From Pseudomonadota bacterium (GTDB lineage Bacteria; Pseudomonadota; Gammaproteobacteria; Pseudomonadales; Halieaceae), in NCBI GenBank assembly GCA_002862405.1, contig PKCZ01000145.1, positions 1 through 54,987 of the forward strand: a stretch of 54,987 nucleotides of DNA, in the 5' to 3' direction. Below, piece after piece: positions 18,889 through 26,559 of this stretch. Each line of letters opens with the position of its first letter. The stretch's first letter is position 1. The position numbers and the translations under genes are program-made. The notes under the pieces are model-generated. The model saw only the letters and a program-made list of their open reading frames with translations. It ran no database searches and was not told the origin of the DNA.

Positions 18889-19914
18889 ATGGATCGACGA
18901 TTACTCCTTCAATTGAGCCTTGCAAGCACTCTGATGGGAGTTGCGCCCAGGTTCGCATTCGCAGACGCGGTTACACGGCCGAAGCGTCTACATCCTGGCG
19001 ATACTATTGGGCTCGTTGCGCCCGCGTCCGTGACCTACGAGTCTTTGCAGCTTCAAATAGCGCTGGAGACCCTGGATGCAATGGGACTAAAGGTGAAAGT
19101 CGGTCCGCATGTGATGGACCGGTTTGGTTATCTTGCCGGTGAGGACGAAGATCGTGCCTCGGATATCAATGCGGCGTTCGCCGACCCCGAGATCGACGCT
19201 GTATTTGCACTCCGCGGTGGTTGGGGTGCGAGCCGAATACTGCCATTTTTAGATTTCGACCTTATAGCGAGGAATCCTAAGATCTTCCTTGGATACAGTG
19301 ATATCACCAGTCTCCTCAATGCCATTTACAACAAAACAGGTGTCGTCACTTTTCATGGCCCAAACGTGATGTCCCGGTGGAATGACTTTACCTATCAGGG
19401 AATGCGTGAGGTGCTGTTTGACGCTGAGTCAGTGACTTACAGCAACCCTGAAGTCATTGATGATGATCTTGTGGCTCGAAAGCACCGCATTCAAACGATC
19501 CATGCGGGCAAGGCAAAAGGGCACCTTATTGGTGGAAATTTGACCTTGATGAGTGCCCTAGTTGGAACGCCTTTCTTCCCCGATGCTAGAGGCGGCATTT
19601 TATTTCTTGAGGATGTTGGTGAGGCTATATATCGCGTCGACCGCATGATGACGCAGCTAAAGCTAAGCGGCGTACTAGACCAAGTTTCTGGTATTGTATT
19701 TGGACACTTTACCGGCGTCGAACCGAATCCTGGCCTTGGCAATTTCGCCTTGATGGACATTCTCAGGCAACACTGTGAACCACTGGGTGTGCCCTGCTAT
19801 TTTGGCGCCATGATTGGACATGTAGAGCAGCAGAGTACCGTACCCGTTGGAGCGAGGGCTATGCTGAATGCATCTTTAGGCACGCTTGAATTGCTCGAGC
19901 CTGCGGTTCGATAA
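18889..19914 (+). CDS. LD-carboxypeptidase (S66 family), exported
   Basis: Murein LD-carboxypeptidase homologue that removes the terminal D-Ala from the tetrapeptide of wall fragments. The catalytic serine is in FLGYSDITSL; the glutamate lies in FLEDVGEAIYRVDRM and the histidine in MIGHVEQQSTVPVG. The start at 18889 gives a signal peptide MDRRLLLQLSLASTLMG ending ADA; the RR pair is Tat-like, although E. coli LdcA is cytosolic. An ATG at 18880 is possible but has no room for a ribosome-binding site. It is divergent from the D-Ala-D-Ala dipeptidase, so the two may be co-regulated from the 94-base gap. Confidence 0.9.
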   Translation: MDRRLLLQLSLASTLMGVAPRFAFADAVTRPKRLHPGDTIGLVAPASVTYESLQLQIALETLDAMGLKVKVGPHVMDRFGYLAGEDEDRASDINAAFADPEIDAVFALRGGWGASRILPFLDFDLIARNPKIFLGYSDITSLLNAIYNKTGVVTFHGPNVMSRWNDFTYQGMREVLFDAESVTYSNPEVIDDDLVARKHRIQTIHAGKAKGHLIGGNLTLMSALVGTPFFPDARGGILFLEDVGEAIYRVDRMMTQLKLSGVLDQVSGIVFGHFTGVEPNPGLGNFALMDILRQHCEPLGVPCYFGAMIGHVEQQSTVPVGARAMLNASLGTLELLEPAVR

Positions 19915-19966
19915 ATAATTCAGCGTAAACTAGGGAGCCCGCGTCTGCAGTAAATTTGAGGTACAC

Positions 19967-21922
19967 ATGATGTCTCGCGAGCAAATTAAACTACTCTGGT
20001 TAATGGCCGTAATCACGGTTCCTATGGGTTGCATGACGGAGCAATCGTCGGAACAGCTTGAGGCCATTGTGCCTACGAAAGAGGCCCTATCTGTGGGTAT
20101 GGCGGGTGATGAGCCGGCCGATATCAGCCGTTACCTTCTTGCAAATGGTGTCTCATCGCCGCAACTATCGCCAGACGGACAGCAAATAATTTTTCGATCG
20201 TCAATAACTGGTGTACCCCAACTTTGGACCCTGCCGATAGATGGCGGCACCCCTACTCAACTGACCTTTGGCAACGGCATTACTTTCGCCAGATGGTTGC
20301 CCGACAGTTCTGGTGTTCTCTACGGAGCTGACAATAATGGTGACGAGCAAGAGTCTTATTTATTGATTGATCGCAATGGCTCCGCTGAGCGGGAGATTTT
20401 TTCTGCAACAAATGGAGGTTTCCGATCGTTCGGCGATATCAGCGCTGACAACGACACATTTTTTTTCGCCTCTACGGAACGAACAGGACTGGACTATGAC
20501 ATCTATGAGGGATCGATTTCCTCAGGTGAGATGGAAATGGTCCTTGAGGGTAGTTACGGAAATTTTGCTCATGTGCTGTCGCCGGATGGCCGCTATCTCG
20601 TCGTTTCTGAAACCGTGGGAGAGGACTCTGACTATCTCTATTTGCTGGAGACGGCCACGGGCGAAACGCAGGTAATATCCCAACCGGAGTCTCGAGCTAA
20701 TCATAGTGATGGTGGGTTCGCGTGGTCGTCAGATGGAAAGACTTTATATTTAAGTAGTAATGCAGACCGCGAGTTCACCGCGGTGGTTGCCTACGATATT
20801 GCTAGCGCGAGGTTCGATTCGATAGTCGAGTCCGAGTTTGATTTGTCGGATGTCCGCCTGTGCGGCGAAAATGATACGTATTTGTTGTGGACTGAAAATC
20901 AAGACGGTTTTGACGTGCTTGGAGGACTCAATCTACAAACAGGTGAGTCACTAACATTCCCGGTGATCCCGGAGGGCGTCTACTCGCTCAGCTGTTCGCG
21001 GCAAACCACTACCTTAATTGTCGGGGTCAACGGTTGGCAAACCCCAGGCGATGTTTTTTCCCTCAATTTGGCTGAAGGGTCGTTCGTACATTTGGTTCGC
21101 TCTAATCTCGCGGGTATTCGAAAGGGGTCTTTGACTCGTCCAGAGAGCATTAAAATACCGGCACGAGACGGCGTTGAATTGCAGGGGCTACTTTACCTTC
21201 CAAAACAGCGCGTGCAGGCAGAGATTCCCCCAGTTATTTTCGAGGTGCATGGTGGTCCTACGGCACAATCGCGAGCAAGCTTTGATCCCGTGTCTCAATA
21301 TCACGTTGCTCGCGGTGTAGCTGTCTTCAAACCTAATGTCCGCGGTTCCACAGGATTTGGGCGCACCTACGTAAAGCTAGACGACCAGAAGCAGCGCTTA
21401 GACAGCGTTCGAGATTTGGTCGACATGCTTGAGTTTTTGAGCGTGGATGGGCGGGTTGACACGTCCCGTGCGGCGGTATCCGGTGGATCTTATGGCGGCT
21501 ATATGGTTAATGCTGTATTGGCATCGTATCCGGAGGCATTTACTGCTGGAGTAGCCCGATATGGTGTGGCCGATTGGGTAACAGCGCTAGAGGTTGCGTC
21601 ACCGGCCTTGAAAGCTTCTGACCGAATCGAGTATGGCGACATTCGTGACCCTGAGTGGAGGGAGTTCTACAAGATTAATTCGCCAATCAGACAGGCGGAT
21701 AAGATTAAAGTGCCAGTGCTTTATTCGCATGGCGAAAAGGACCCAAGGATTGATATCTATGAGACGGAAGTAATGGTGCGAACATTGCGAAAGAATGGTA
21801 TCGAGGCCCCATATATTAAGGTACCCGATGAGGGACACGGATGGCGGAAGTTATCCAATAGACTTTTCTATTACAGGTACCAAGCTCGGTTCATCGAATC
21901 ACAGTTAGGCATTACTCACTGA
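19967..21922 (+). CDS. S9 family prolyl oligopeptidase-like serine peptidase
   Basis: 651 residues. The N-terminus is hydrophobic with VPMGC, a possible lipobox, so the enzyme is likely envelope-bound. A WD40-like beta-propeller (about 45-400, with LSPDGQQIIF, LPDSSGVLY, LSPDGRYLVV repeats) is followed by an alpha/beta hydrolase domain with nucleophile GGSYGGYM, Asp in GEKDPRIDIYE and His in DEGHGW. Members are dipeptidyl or acylaminoacyl peptidases. It follows the LD-carboxypeptidase gene by 52 bases on the same strand, extending the exported peptide-degrading group. Confidence 0.93.
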   Translation: MMSREQIKLLWLMAVITVPMGCMTEQSSEQLEAIVPTKEALSVGMAGDEPADISRYLLANGVSSPQLSPDGQQIIFRSSITGVPQLWTLPIDGGTPTQLTFGNGITFARWLPDSSGVLYGADNNGDEQESYLLIDRNGSAEREIFSATNGGFRSFGDISADNDTFFFASTERTGLDYDIYEGSISSGEMEMVLEGSYGNFAHVLSPDGRYLVVSETVGEDSDYLYLLETATGETQVISQPESRANHSDGGFAWSSDGKTLYLSSNADREFTAVVAYDIASARFDSIVESEFDLSDVRLCGENDTYLLWTENQDGFDVLGGLNLQTGESLTFPVIPEGVYSLSCSRQTTTLIVGVNGWQTPGDVFSLNLAEGSFVHLVRSNLAGIRKGSLTRPESIKIPARDGVELQGLLYLPKQRVQAEIPPVIFEVHGGPTAQSRASFDPVSQYHVARGVAVFKPNVRGSTGFGRTYVKLDDQKQRLDSVRDLVDMLEFLSVDGRVDTSRAAVSGGSYGGYMVNAVLASYPEAFTAGVARYGVADWVTALEVASPALKASDRIEYGDIRDPEWREFYKINSPIRQADKIKVPVLYSHGEKDPRIDIYETEVMVRTLRKNGIEAPYIKVPDEGHGWRKLSNRLFYYRYQARFIESQLGITH

Positions 21923-22005
21923 GCGAGATACATCCACTGGTAAGTGTTACGCGCTGCTGAAGGACTCCTTAGTCGAGGTAAACTATGCAGAACACGGAGG
22001 TCATC

Positions 22006-22584
22006 ATGTCCCGGATTAAACCGCTGTCACCCACGCAGCTTGCAGACTTTAAACCCATGTTTGACGTGTTGGAAAACACCATGGGATACATCCCTAATAA
22101 TCTTCTCTCAATGGCTCATTGGCCTGAATTACTGACGGCTTTTGGCGGCATTGGCGCCACGATACTGCAGTCCGGAGAACTCGATCGCGGTTTGAAACAG
22201 CTGGTGGCCATGGTAGCGAGTGCGGCGCATGGCTGTCACTACTGTCAGGCGCATACGTCACACTCCGCACACAAGCTGGGTGTATCTCAGGAAAAAGTCG
22301 AAGCGACCTTCGAGTTCGAGTCCTCATCGCTATTTAGCGATGCAGAGCGCGCCGCCTTGAAACTAGCATGGCATGCCGCACTTCAGCCCAATGCATCGAG
22401 TGATAGCGATTTTGCGTCGCTGAAGGAGCATTACTCCGATCGCGAAATCGTTGAAATAGTAAGTGTAATCGCGTTATTTGGGTTTCTGAACCGATGGAGT
22501 GACACGATGGGCTCAGAGCTAGAACCCTTGCCGCAAGCCTTTGCGGAGTCCATCAATCTTGGCGCCCGCAGGCTCGGCAGCTGA
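22006..22584 (+). CDS. AhpD-like/carboxymuconolactone decarboxylase family protein
   Basis: 192 residues of all-helical AhpD/CMD fold. The redox motif is CHYCQAHTSHSAHKLG: CXXC with downstream His, as in peroxidase-related AhpD proteins that act in alkylhydroperoxidase-type reactions. The ATG at 22006 has a strong GGAGGT 5 bases upstream; an ATG at 21985 (also with GAGGT) would add seven residues. It could protect against peroxides formed by pigments in light; this is inference. Confidence 0.88.
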   Translation: MSRIKPLSPTQLADFKPMFDVLENTMGYIPNNLLSMAHWPELLTAFGGIGATILQSGELDRGLKQLVAMVASAAHGCHYCQAHTSHSAHKLGVSQEKVEATFEFESSSLFSDAERAALKLAWHAALQPNASSDSDFASLKEHYSDREIVEIVSVIALFGFLNRWSDTMGSELEPLPQAFAESINLGARRLGS

Positions 22585-22684
22585 CCGGTCATCTAAGCCC
22601 AGGAATAGCGACACTCCCGCTGATAGAACGATGATAAGCTGATACAGTGCGCCGCGACATACAGATGAAGTGGTTTAAAACGTT

Positions 22685-23059
22685 ATGCAACATCCCGGTT
22701 TTGCCCAATTAGTCGGCTTTGAGGTTTTTCCAGAGAGCGATGGCACTGGAAAAGGACAGTTAACGATTACTGAACCTCATAAGAATCCCAACGGTGTGGT
22801 TCACGGCGGAGCCTTATTTACATTGGTAGACACAGTCATGGCTGCGACATTGACTCACTGTTTAAGTGAAGGTGCGATTTGCGCCACACTTCAGATATCG
22901 ATGAATTTTCTGAGGCCTGTTGTCGGTGGCGTGGTTGAATGCGAGGCCCGATTGGTAAACAAAGGTAAGCGCTTCGCCAACGTTCGCGGTGAGCTTTATG
23001 TTCAGGAGAAGCTTGTGGGGACAGCCGATGGTAACTTTGCCATCATGCAAGCCCCCTAA
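22685..23059 (+). CDS. PaaI-type hotdog-fold thioesterase
   Basis: 124 residues with the PaaI/YdiI signature NPNGVVHGGALFTLVDTVMAA, where the aspartate and HGG loop form the active site, and a beta-strand pair LQISMNFLRPVVGG. Such enzymes hydrolyse acyl-CoA or aromatic acyl-CoA thioesters in the cytosol as tetramers. The substrate is unknown. It ends 27 bases before the convergent nfeD-like gene. Confidence 0.93.
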   Translation: MQHPGFAQLVGFEVFPESDGTGKGQLTITEPHKNPNGVVHGGALFTLVDTVMAATLTHCLSEGAICATLQISMNFLRPVVGGVVECEARLVNKGKRFANVRGELYVQEKLVGTADGNFAIMQAP

Positions 23060-23086
23060 CTCGTTCACGAAATAGCCCTCTCGCAA

Positions 23087-23566
23087 TTACGCCTGCGCTA
23101 CCACCAAAATTCCGGGATGGAGCGAGACAACACGAACGCGGTCGCCACTGGCTAGCGATTTGTCGCCTTCCTCAAGCGCAAGTTCAACGCGCCACGAGAC
23201 GCCAGAGAATTGATGCGTGGACTGAGTCTCGCGATCTAAGAGGCTCGATAGCGCAAACTCATAACCGACAAAGTCCGAACTATGACCAGAGCGAGGAGGT
23301 TCAGCCGCCTGATATTGCTTGAGCGGTTTCCAAAGTAATACGCCCAAGATAAATGACAGCACACCCATCACGGCGAACCCAGTTAACCAATCGCCTGGTA
23401 CTACCCCTAGGTAAATGAGTAGGGCGGTAATGAGCGATCCGAGCCCGGCGAGGAAGAGCACGATAGTGCTCATGCCCAGTACGACCAGCTCTATAACGAG
23501 CGCAAGCGCGCCTATCGCAAACCAGAAGCTCGCTGGGTTTTCGCCGAAGTATTCAAGCAGTGTCAC
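23087..23566 (-). CDS. NfeD-family membrane protein
   Basis: 159 residues: two to three hydrophobic helices in the first half (FWFAIGALALVIELVVLGMS, GLGSLITALLIYLGV) and a small OB-fold domain at the C-terminus (SGVSWRVELA, LASGDRVRVVSL). NfeD proteins are partners of SPFH/stomatin proteins. The start overlaps the SPFH gene by 14 bases, so the two are translationally coupled and probably act in one membrane-microdomain complex. Confidence 0.92.
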   Translation of the reverse strand: MTLLEYFGENPASFWFAIGALALVIELVVLGMSTIVLFLAGLGSLITALLIYLGVVPGDWLTGFAVMGVLSFILGVLLWKPLKQYQAAEPPRSGHSSDFVGYEFALSSLLDRETQSTHQFSGVSWRVELALEEGDKSLASGDRVRVVSLHPGILVVAQA

Positions 23567-24509
23567 TGGTCTTTCCTTGCACCTCGTTTAATCGATTGAC
23601 GATGGTCATTGCTTCGGCCACCACATTGGATGCATTTGTCTGTGTATCGCTAAGCAGTACGACAGAAGAGTCGCGTGCGATGGCTTGCTTTGCTGTGATT
23701 GCTTGCTCTGCCAAGTCCAGTTGCACGGCCTTTTGACCGTCTTCTGTGTTCGCAGCCGCACCGACTTTGTTCAGGGCCTCAGCCTTCGCTTCTGCGACCG
23801 CAATGATCGCGTTTGCTTCACCTTCCGCCTTCAAAATCTGCTCGGATTTTTCAGCCTCAGCTGCGAGTACTCGGGCCCGTTTTTCTCCCTCGGCAACGTT
23901 GATTGACGATTGACGTTCACCCTCGGACTCGAGGATGGCCGCGCGTTTTTCTCGCTCAGCCTTCATCTGCCGTTCCATGGCATCGAGTACAGTGCGTGGT
24001 GGTTCAATATCTTTAATTTCGTAGCGGAGTACCATGACGCCCCAGGGTCCAGCTGCCTCGTTAATTTGCGAGACGATATTGTTGTTCAGCGCCTCACGCT
24101 CCTCGAAGGTTTTATCGAGCTCGATTTTTCCGATCTCACTTCGCATGGTCGTCTGCGCGAGCTGGGTAACTGCATAGACGTAGTCGTCAACACCATACGA
24201 CGCTTTGTAGGGATCGAGTACCTTCAAATACAGAACGCCATCGACAATCAGTGAGATGTTGTCTCGCGTAATCGCAGCCTGAGATGGGACGTCAACCGCC
24301 TGCTCTTTCAGGGTTCTGTTATAAGCGACCCGATCAAAGAATGGGTTAAGGAAATTAAGCCCTGCTTCCAGAGTGCGGGTGTACTTACCAAAACGTTCAA
24401 CTACAAAGGCGCGGTTTTGCGGAACAAACTTGACTGCCTTGGTTAGAACGACAATCAGCACGAGCGCAATTGCGACAGAACTTATCAAACCAAATGATAG
24501 AAACTGCAT
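23553..24509 (-). CDS. qmcA: SPFH/stomatin-like protein (QmcA type)
   Basis: 318 residues: N-terminal membrane anchor (LISSVAIALVLIVVLTKAV), SPFH/band 7 domain (about 28-190, with FVPQNRAFVVERFGKYTRTLEAG), then a long charged coiled coil rich in Ala, Glu and Lys (EREKRAAILESEGERQSSINV) and a C-terminal tail. Members form large ring oligomers in the cytoplasmic membrane and affect protease activity. It has a good GGGGG before the ATG. A perfect palindrome lies 17-32 bases upstream and may be an operator. Confidence 0.93.
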   Translation of the reverse strand: MQFLSFGLISSVAIALVLIVVLTKAVKFVPQNRAFVVERFGKYTRTLEAGLNFLNPFFDRVAYNRTLKEQAVDVPSQAAITRDNISLIVDGVLYLKVLDPYKASYGVDDYVYAVTQLAQTTMRSEIGKIELDKTFEEREALNNNIVSQINEAAGPWGVMVLRYEIKDIEPPRTVLDAMERQMKAEREKRAAILESEGERQSSINVAEGEKRARVLAAEAEKSEQILKAEGEANAIIAVAEAKAEALNKVGAAANTEDGQKAVQLDLAEQAITAKQAIARDSSVVLLSDTQTNASNVVAEAMTIVNRLNEVQGKTSDTA

Positions 24510-24525
24510 GACTACCCCCTCTTAA

Positions 24526-24541
24526 TTTAGTGTGTACTAAA
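24526..24541. promoter_or_regulatory. Palindrome upstream of the SPFH gene
   Basis: TTTAGT (24526-24531) and ACTAAA (24536-24541) flank GTGT. It lies 17-32 bases before the SPFH start, in the place for an operator or leader hairpin. The cognate regulator is unknown. Confidence 0.4.
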
Positions 24542-24614
24542 TAAACTAGGGTCACTGCCCCTTAAATTCAAGTGTAGGAGCTGATTTCAGAGAGGCAAAG
24601 GTTTTTTCTTAGGG

Positions 24615-25055
24615 CTATTCCATCGATCGGAACATGAGTGCGAGACGTTTCCCGCGACTCAGATTTTCGAGAAAGTCTTTAGCGTTGTCTTCGCGCGATA
24701 AGAAGTCCGAGTAACCCTGCAAAGTCTCAATGTCGACGCCGTCGAGGTTAAGAAAGCCCATCTGCCAGTCAGGAAACTCGCGCTCGTCAACTTCACCTTC
24801 AAATAAGACGTCGATAGCCGTGTGTCGCTTATCTTTTTCGATGCTGTCGAAGGTCTGTCGGACAATATCTTCTGCGCCCTCAAGTACTTGGTAAAACGAT
24901 CGATCCCGATGGAGTAAAAGCCCGGTAATGTCGCGCGATGTATTGATCCGACGAGCTTCGGTGAGGAGCTTCACCATACCAGCTGAGCCCAAGTCTAGGG
25001 TCTCGGTGCTGACATAACCCAGATGAAAGAGGTGATCACTGTTGGTTTTAGACAT
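24615..25055 (-). CDS. BLUF-domain blue-light photoreceptor
   Basis: 146 residues, essentially a single BLUF domain with a 40-residue tail. The flavin site is complete: Tyr14 (LGYVS), Asn38 in ARRINTSRDITG, Gln56 in SFYQVLEG, Trp97 and Met99 in FPDWQMGF; these correspond to the Tyr-Gln-Trp/Met set of AppA and similar proteins. It binds FAD and senses blue light; without an output domain, it should act by protein interaction. It is divergent from acsF (139 bases between starts), placing it as a candidate light regulator of pigment genes. No AppA-like haem/cobalamin domain is present. Confidence 0.93.
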   Translation of the reverse strand: MSKTNSDHLFHLGYVSTETLDLGSAGMVKLLTEARRINTSRDITGLLLHRDRSFYQVLEGAEDIVRQTFDSIEKDKRHTAIDVLFEGEVDEREFPDWQMGFLNLDGVDIETLQGYSDFLSREDNAKDFLENLSRGKRLALMFRSME

Positions 25056-25148
25056 GCGTATGGATCTCTTGACTGCGCCTATGGTCCCCTAACTTGATTG
25101 AACTGCCAAGGTAAAATAAAGTTGACAGCTGAGATATCCAAATAGTTG

Positions 25149-25180
25149 GACTTTGGCTCTTTTTTTTACTATTCAAAGTC
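25149..25180 (+). promoter_or_regulatory. Hairpin with U-rich loop in the acsF leader
   Basis: GACTTTG (25149-25155) and CAAAGTC (25174-25180) pair perfectly around an 18-base loop containing eight consecutive T. It lies directly before the acsF ribosome-binding site (GGGGG at about 25186-25190). A TTGACA (25122-25127) stands upstream but no good -10 is seen. Confidence 0.4.
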
Positions 25181-25194
25181 TATACGGGGGAAAT

Positions 25195-26259
25195 ATGGCA
25201 GAAGATTCAACTGCAGTTGGTATGAATAACAGCACTAAACAAGCGCTAGAAAGCCGCGCCTTAGCACCGCGATTCTACACGACCGATTGCGAGGAGATTG
25301 GATGCTACGACATTGATCCGGTTCGTGAGGAATGGGACGCCATGATGGCGGCTTTTGAGTTGGATACTAATCGGGAGCATTTCAAGCAGAATTATGAATT
25401 TGATCCTGAGACACTGGAGGCAGATCCTGAATTAAAAGCTGAGTTTCTCGATCTGCTGGTCAGCTCGATTACGGCCGAGTACTCGGGTTGTGTCTTATAT
25501 CAGGAAATCGAGAGCAAAGTAGGGGATCCTGAGATTGCAAAACTCTTCCGCTATATGGCTCGTGACGAGTCGCGGCATGCGGGGTTCATAAATCGTGCAC
25601 TGAATAAATTGGGCGTGGCCGTCGACCTGAGTGTTCTTAAGCGCGATAAAGAATATACGTACTTTCGGCCGAAATTCATTTTTTATGCGACCTACCTGTC
25701 TGAAAAGATTGGGTATGCGCGCTACATCACCATTTACCGCCATTTAGAGCGTCACCCAGAGCGCCGTTTTCATCCCATCTTTAAGTGGTTCCTAGAGTGG
25801 TGTAACGACGAGTTTGCGCATGGTGAGGCTTTTGCCCTGCTGATGCGCGCCAACCCGAAGTTGCTCACTGGATACAACAAGTTGTTCATTCGGATGTTCC
25901 TCGTATTGGTCTATACAACCATGTACGTGCGTGACCATTCACGTCCAAAGTTGTACGAGGCATTTGGTATGGATGTAACCGAGTTCGATCATACCGTTTT
26001 TGACATCACAACAGAGATTTCAAAGCAGGTGTTTCCGATGACACTGAACACGCGGGACCCTAAATTTCAGCGTGGTCTCGAGCGTTTGTTGGATTTGAAT
26101 ATTCGCCTAGATGGACTTGAAGGCGCCAGAGGTGTTGGGGCTATGCTTAAGCGTCTGACATTGCAGGTGGGCATTGGTACGACGATTCTGCGTTTATACC
26201 TGCTTCCAACAATCCCGAACCAAATGCCAAAGCAGGTGGCGATGCAACCAGCTTGGTAG
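25195..26259 (+). CDS. acsF: Mg-protoporphyrin IX monomethyl ester (oxidative) cyclase
   Basis: Oxygen-dependent cyclase forming the fifth ring of bacteriochlorophyll. 354 residues from the ATG at 25195, preceded by GGGGGAAAT. The di-iron ferritin-like ligands appear in EYSGCVLYQEIE, ARDESRHAGFIN and WCNDEFAHGEAF. It is 354 residues long, as in aerobic phototrophs. In many proteobacteria acsF lies between puhC and puhE; here it is 17 kb from them, alone, divergent from the BLUF gene, with no PpsR-type operator in the shared gap. The anaerobic cyclase bchE is absent from the window. Confidence 0.97.
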   Translation: MAEDSTAVGMNNSTKQALESRALAPRFYTTDCEEIGCYDIDPVREEWDAMMAAFELDTNREHFKQNYEFDPETLEADPELKAEFLDLLVSSITAEYSGCVLYQEIESKVGDPEIAKLFRYMARDESRHAGFINRALNKLGVAVDLSVLKRDKEYTYFRPKFIFYATYLSEKIGYARYITIYRHLERHPERRFHPIFKWFLEWCNDEFAHGEAFALLMRANPKLLTGYNKLFIRMFLVLVYTTMYVRDHSRPKLYEAFGMDVTEFDHTVFDITTEISKQVFPMTLNTRDPKFQRGLERLLDLNIRLDGLEGARGVGAMLKRLTLQVGIGTTILRLYLLPTIPNQMPKQVAMQPAW

Positions 26260-26272
26260 GTCTAATTTGCGT

Positions 26273-26292
26273 GCGGGTGCTTTAGCGCCCGC
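26273..26292. terminator. Hairpin between acsF and the convergent bchP unit
   Basis: GCGGGTGC (26273-26280) and GCGCCCGC (26285-26292) form an 8-pair stem with loop TTTA (one G-T pair). It overlaps the stop codon of the small membrane protein gene. It can serve as a bidirectional transcription end. Confidence 0.5.
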
Positions 26293-26551
26293 GCCAATAC
26301 TGTCTGAATTCAAAGAGGTGACATAGCCCCGCTATGGTAAGGCAGCTCAGCAGGGCTGTTGACGGTGCGTCCCAGATAGCTAGCTGAATACCGCACATAA
26401 GGAATAAGCCGGCCAACAAGTTCGGTAGAAAAGCGCTGATTGACGCGCTGTTGGCCGCGGTGTGATGCCGGCGGTACAGCACCACTATTTCAACGGCGAT
26501 AAATAAGACTATGACCGCAATCAAGGCGCCTGATTGAAGAAGAGCCGTCAT
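26282..26551 (-). CDS. Small membrane protein downstream of bchP
   Basis: 89 residues from an ATG at 26551, 8 bases after the bchP stop; longer in-frame readings run back into bchP. Three hydrophobic helices are likely: ALIAVIVLFIAVEIVVLY, LLAGLFLMCGIQLAIW, and ALLSCLTIAGLCHLFEF, with RRHH after the first and FRQYWRGR at the end. I do not recognise the family. Position at the end of ppsR-bchG-pucC-bchP suggests a pigment or membrane-assembly accessory role. Confidence 0.72.
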   Translation of the reverse strand: MTALLQSGALIAVIVLFIAVEIVVLYRRHHTAANSASISAFLPNLLAGLFLMCGIQLAIWDAPSTALLSCLTIAGLCHLFEFRQYWRGR

Positions 26552-26559
26552 GGTAACGA

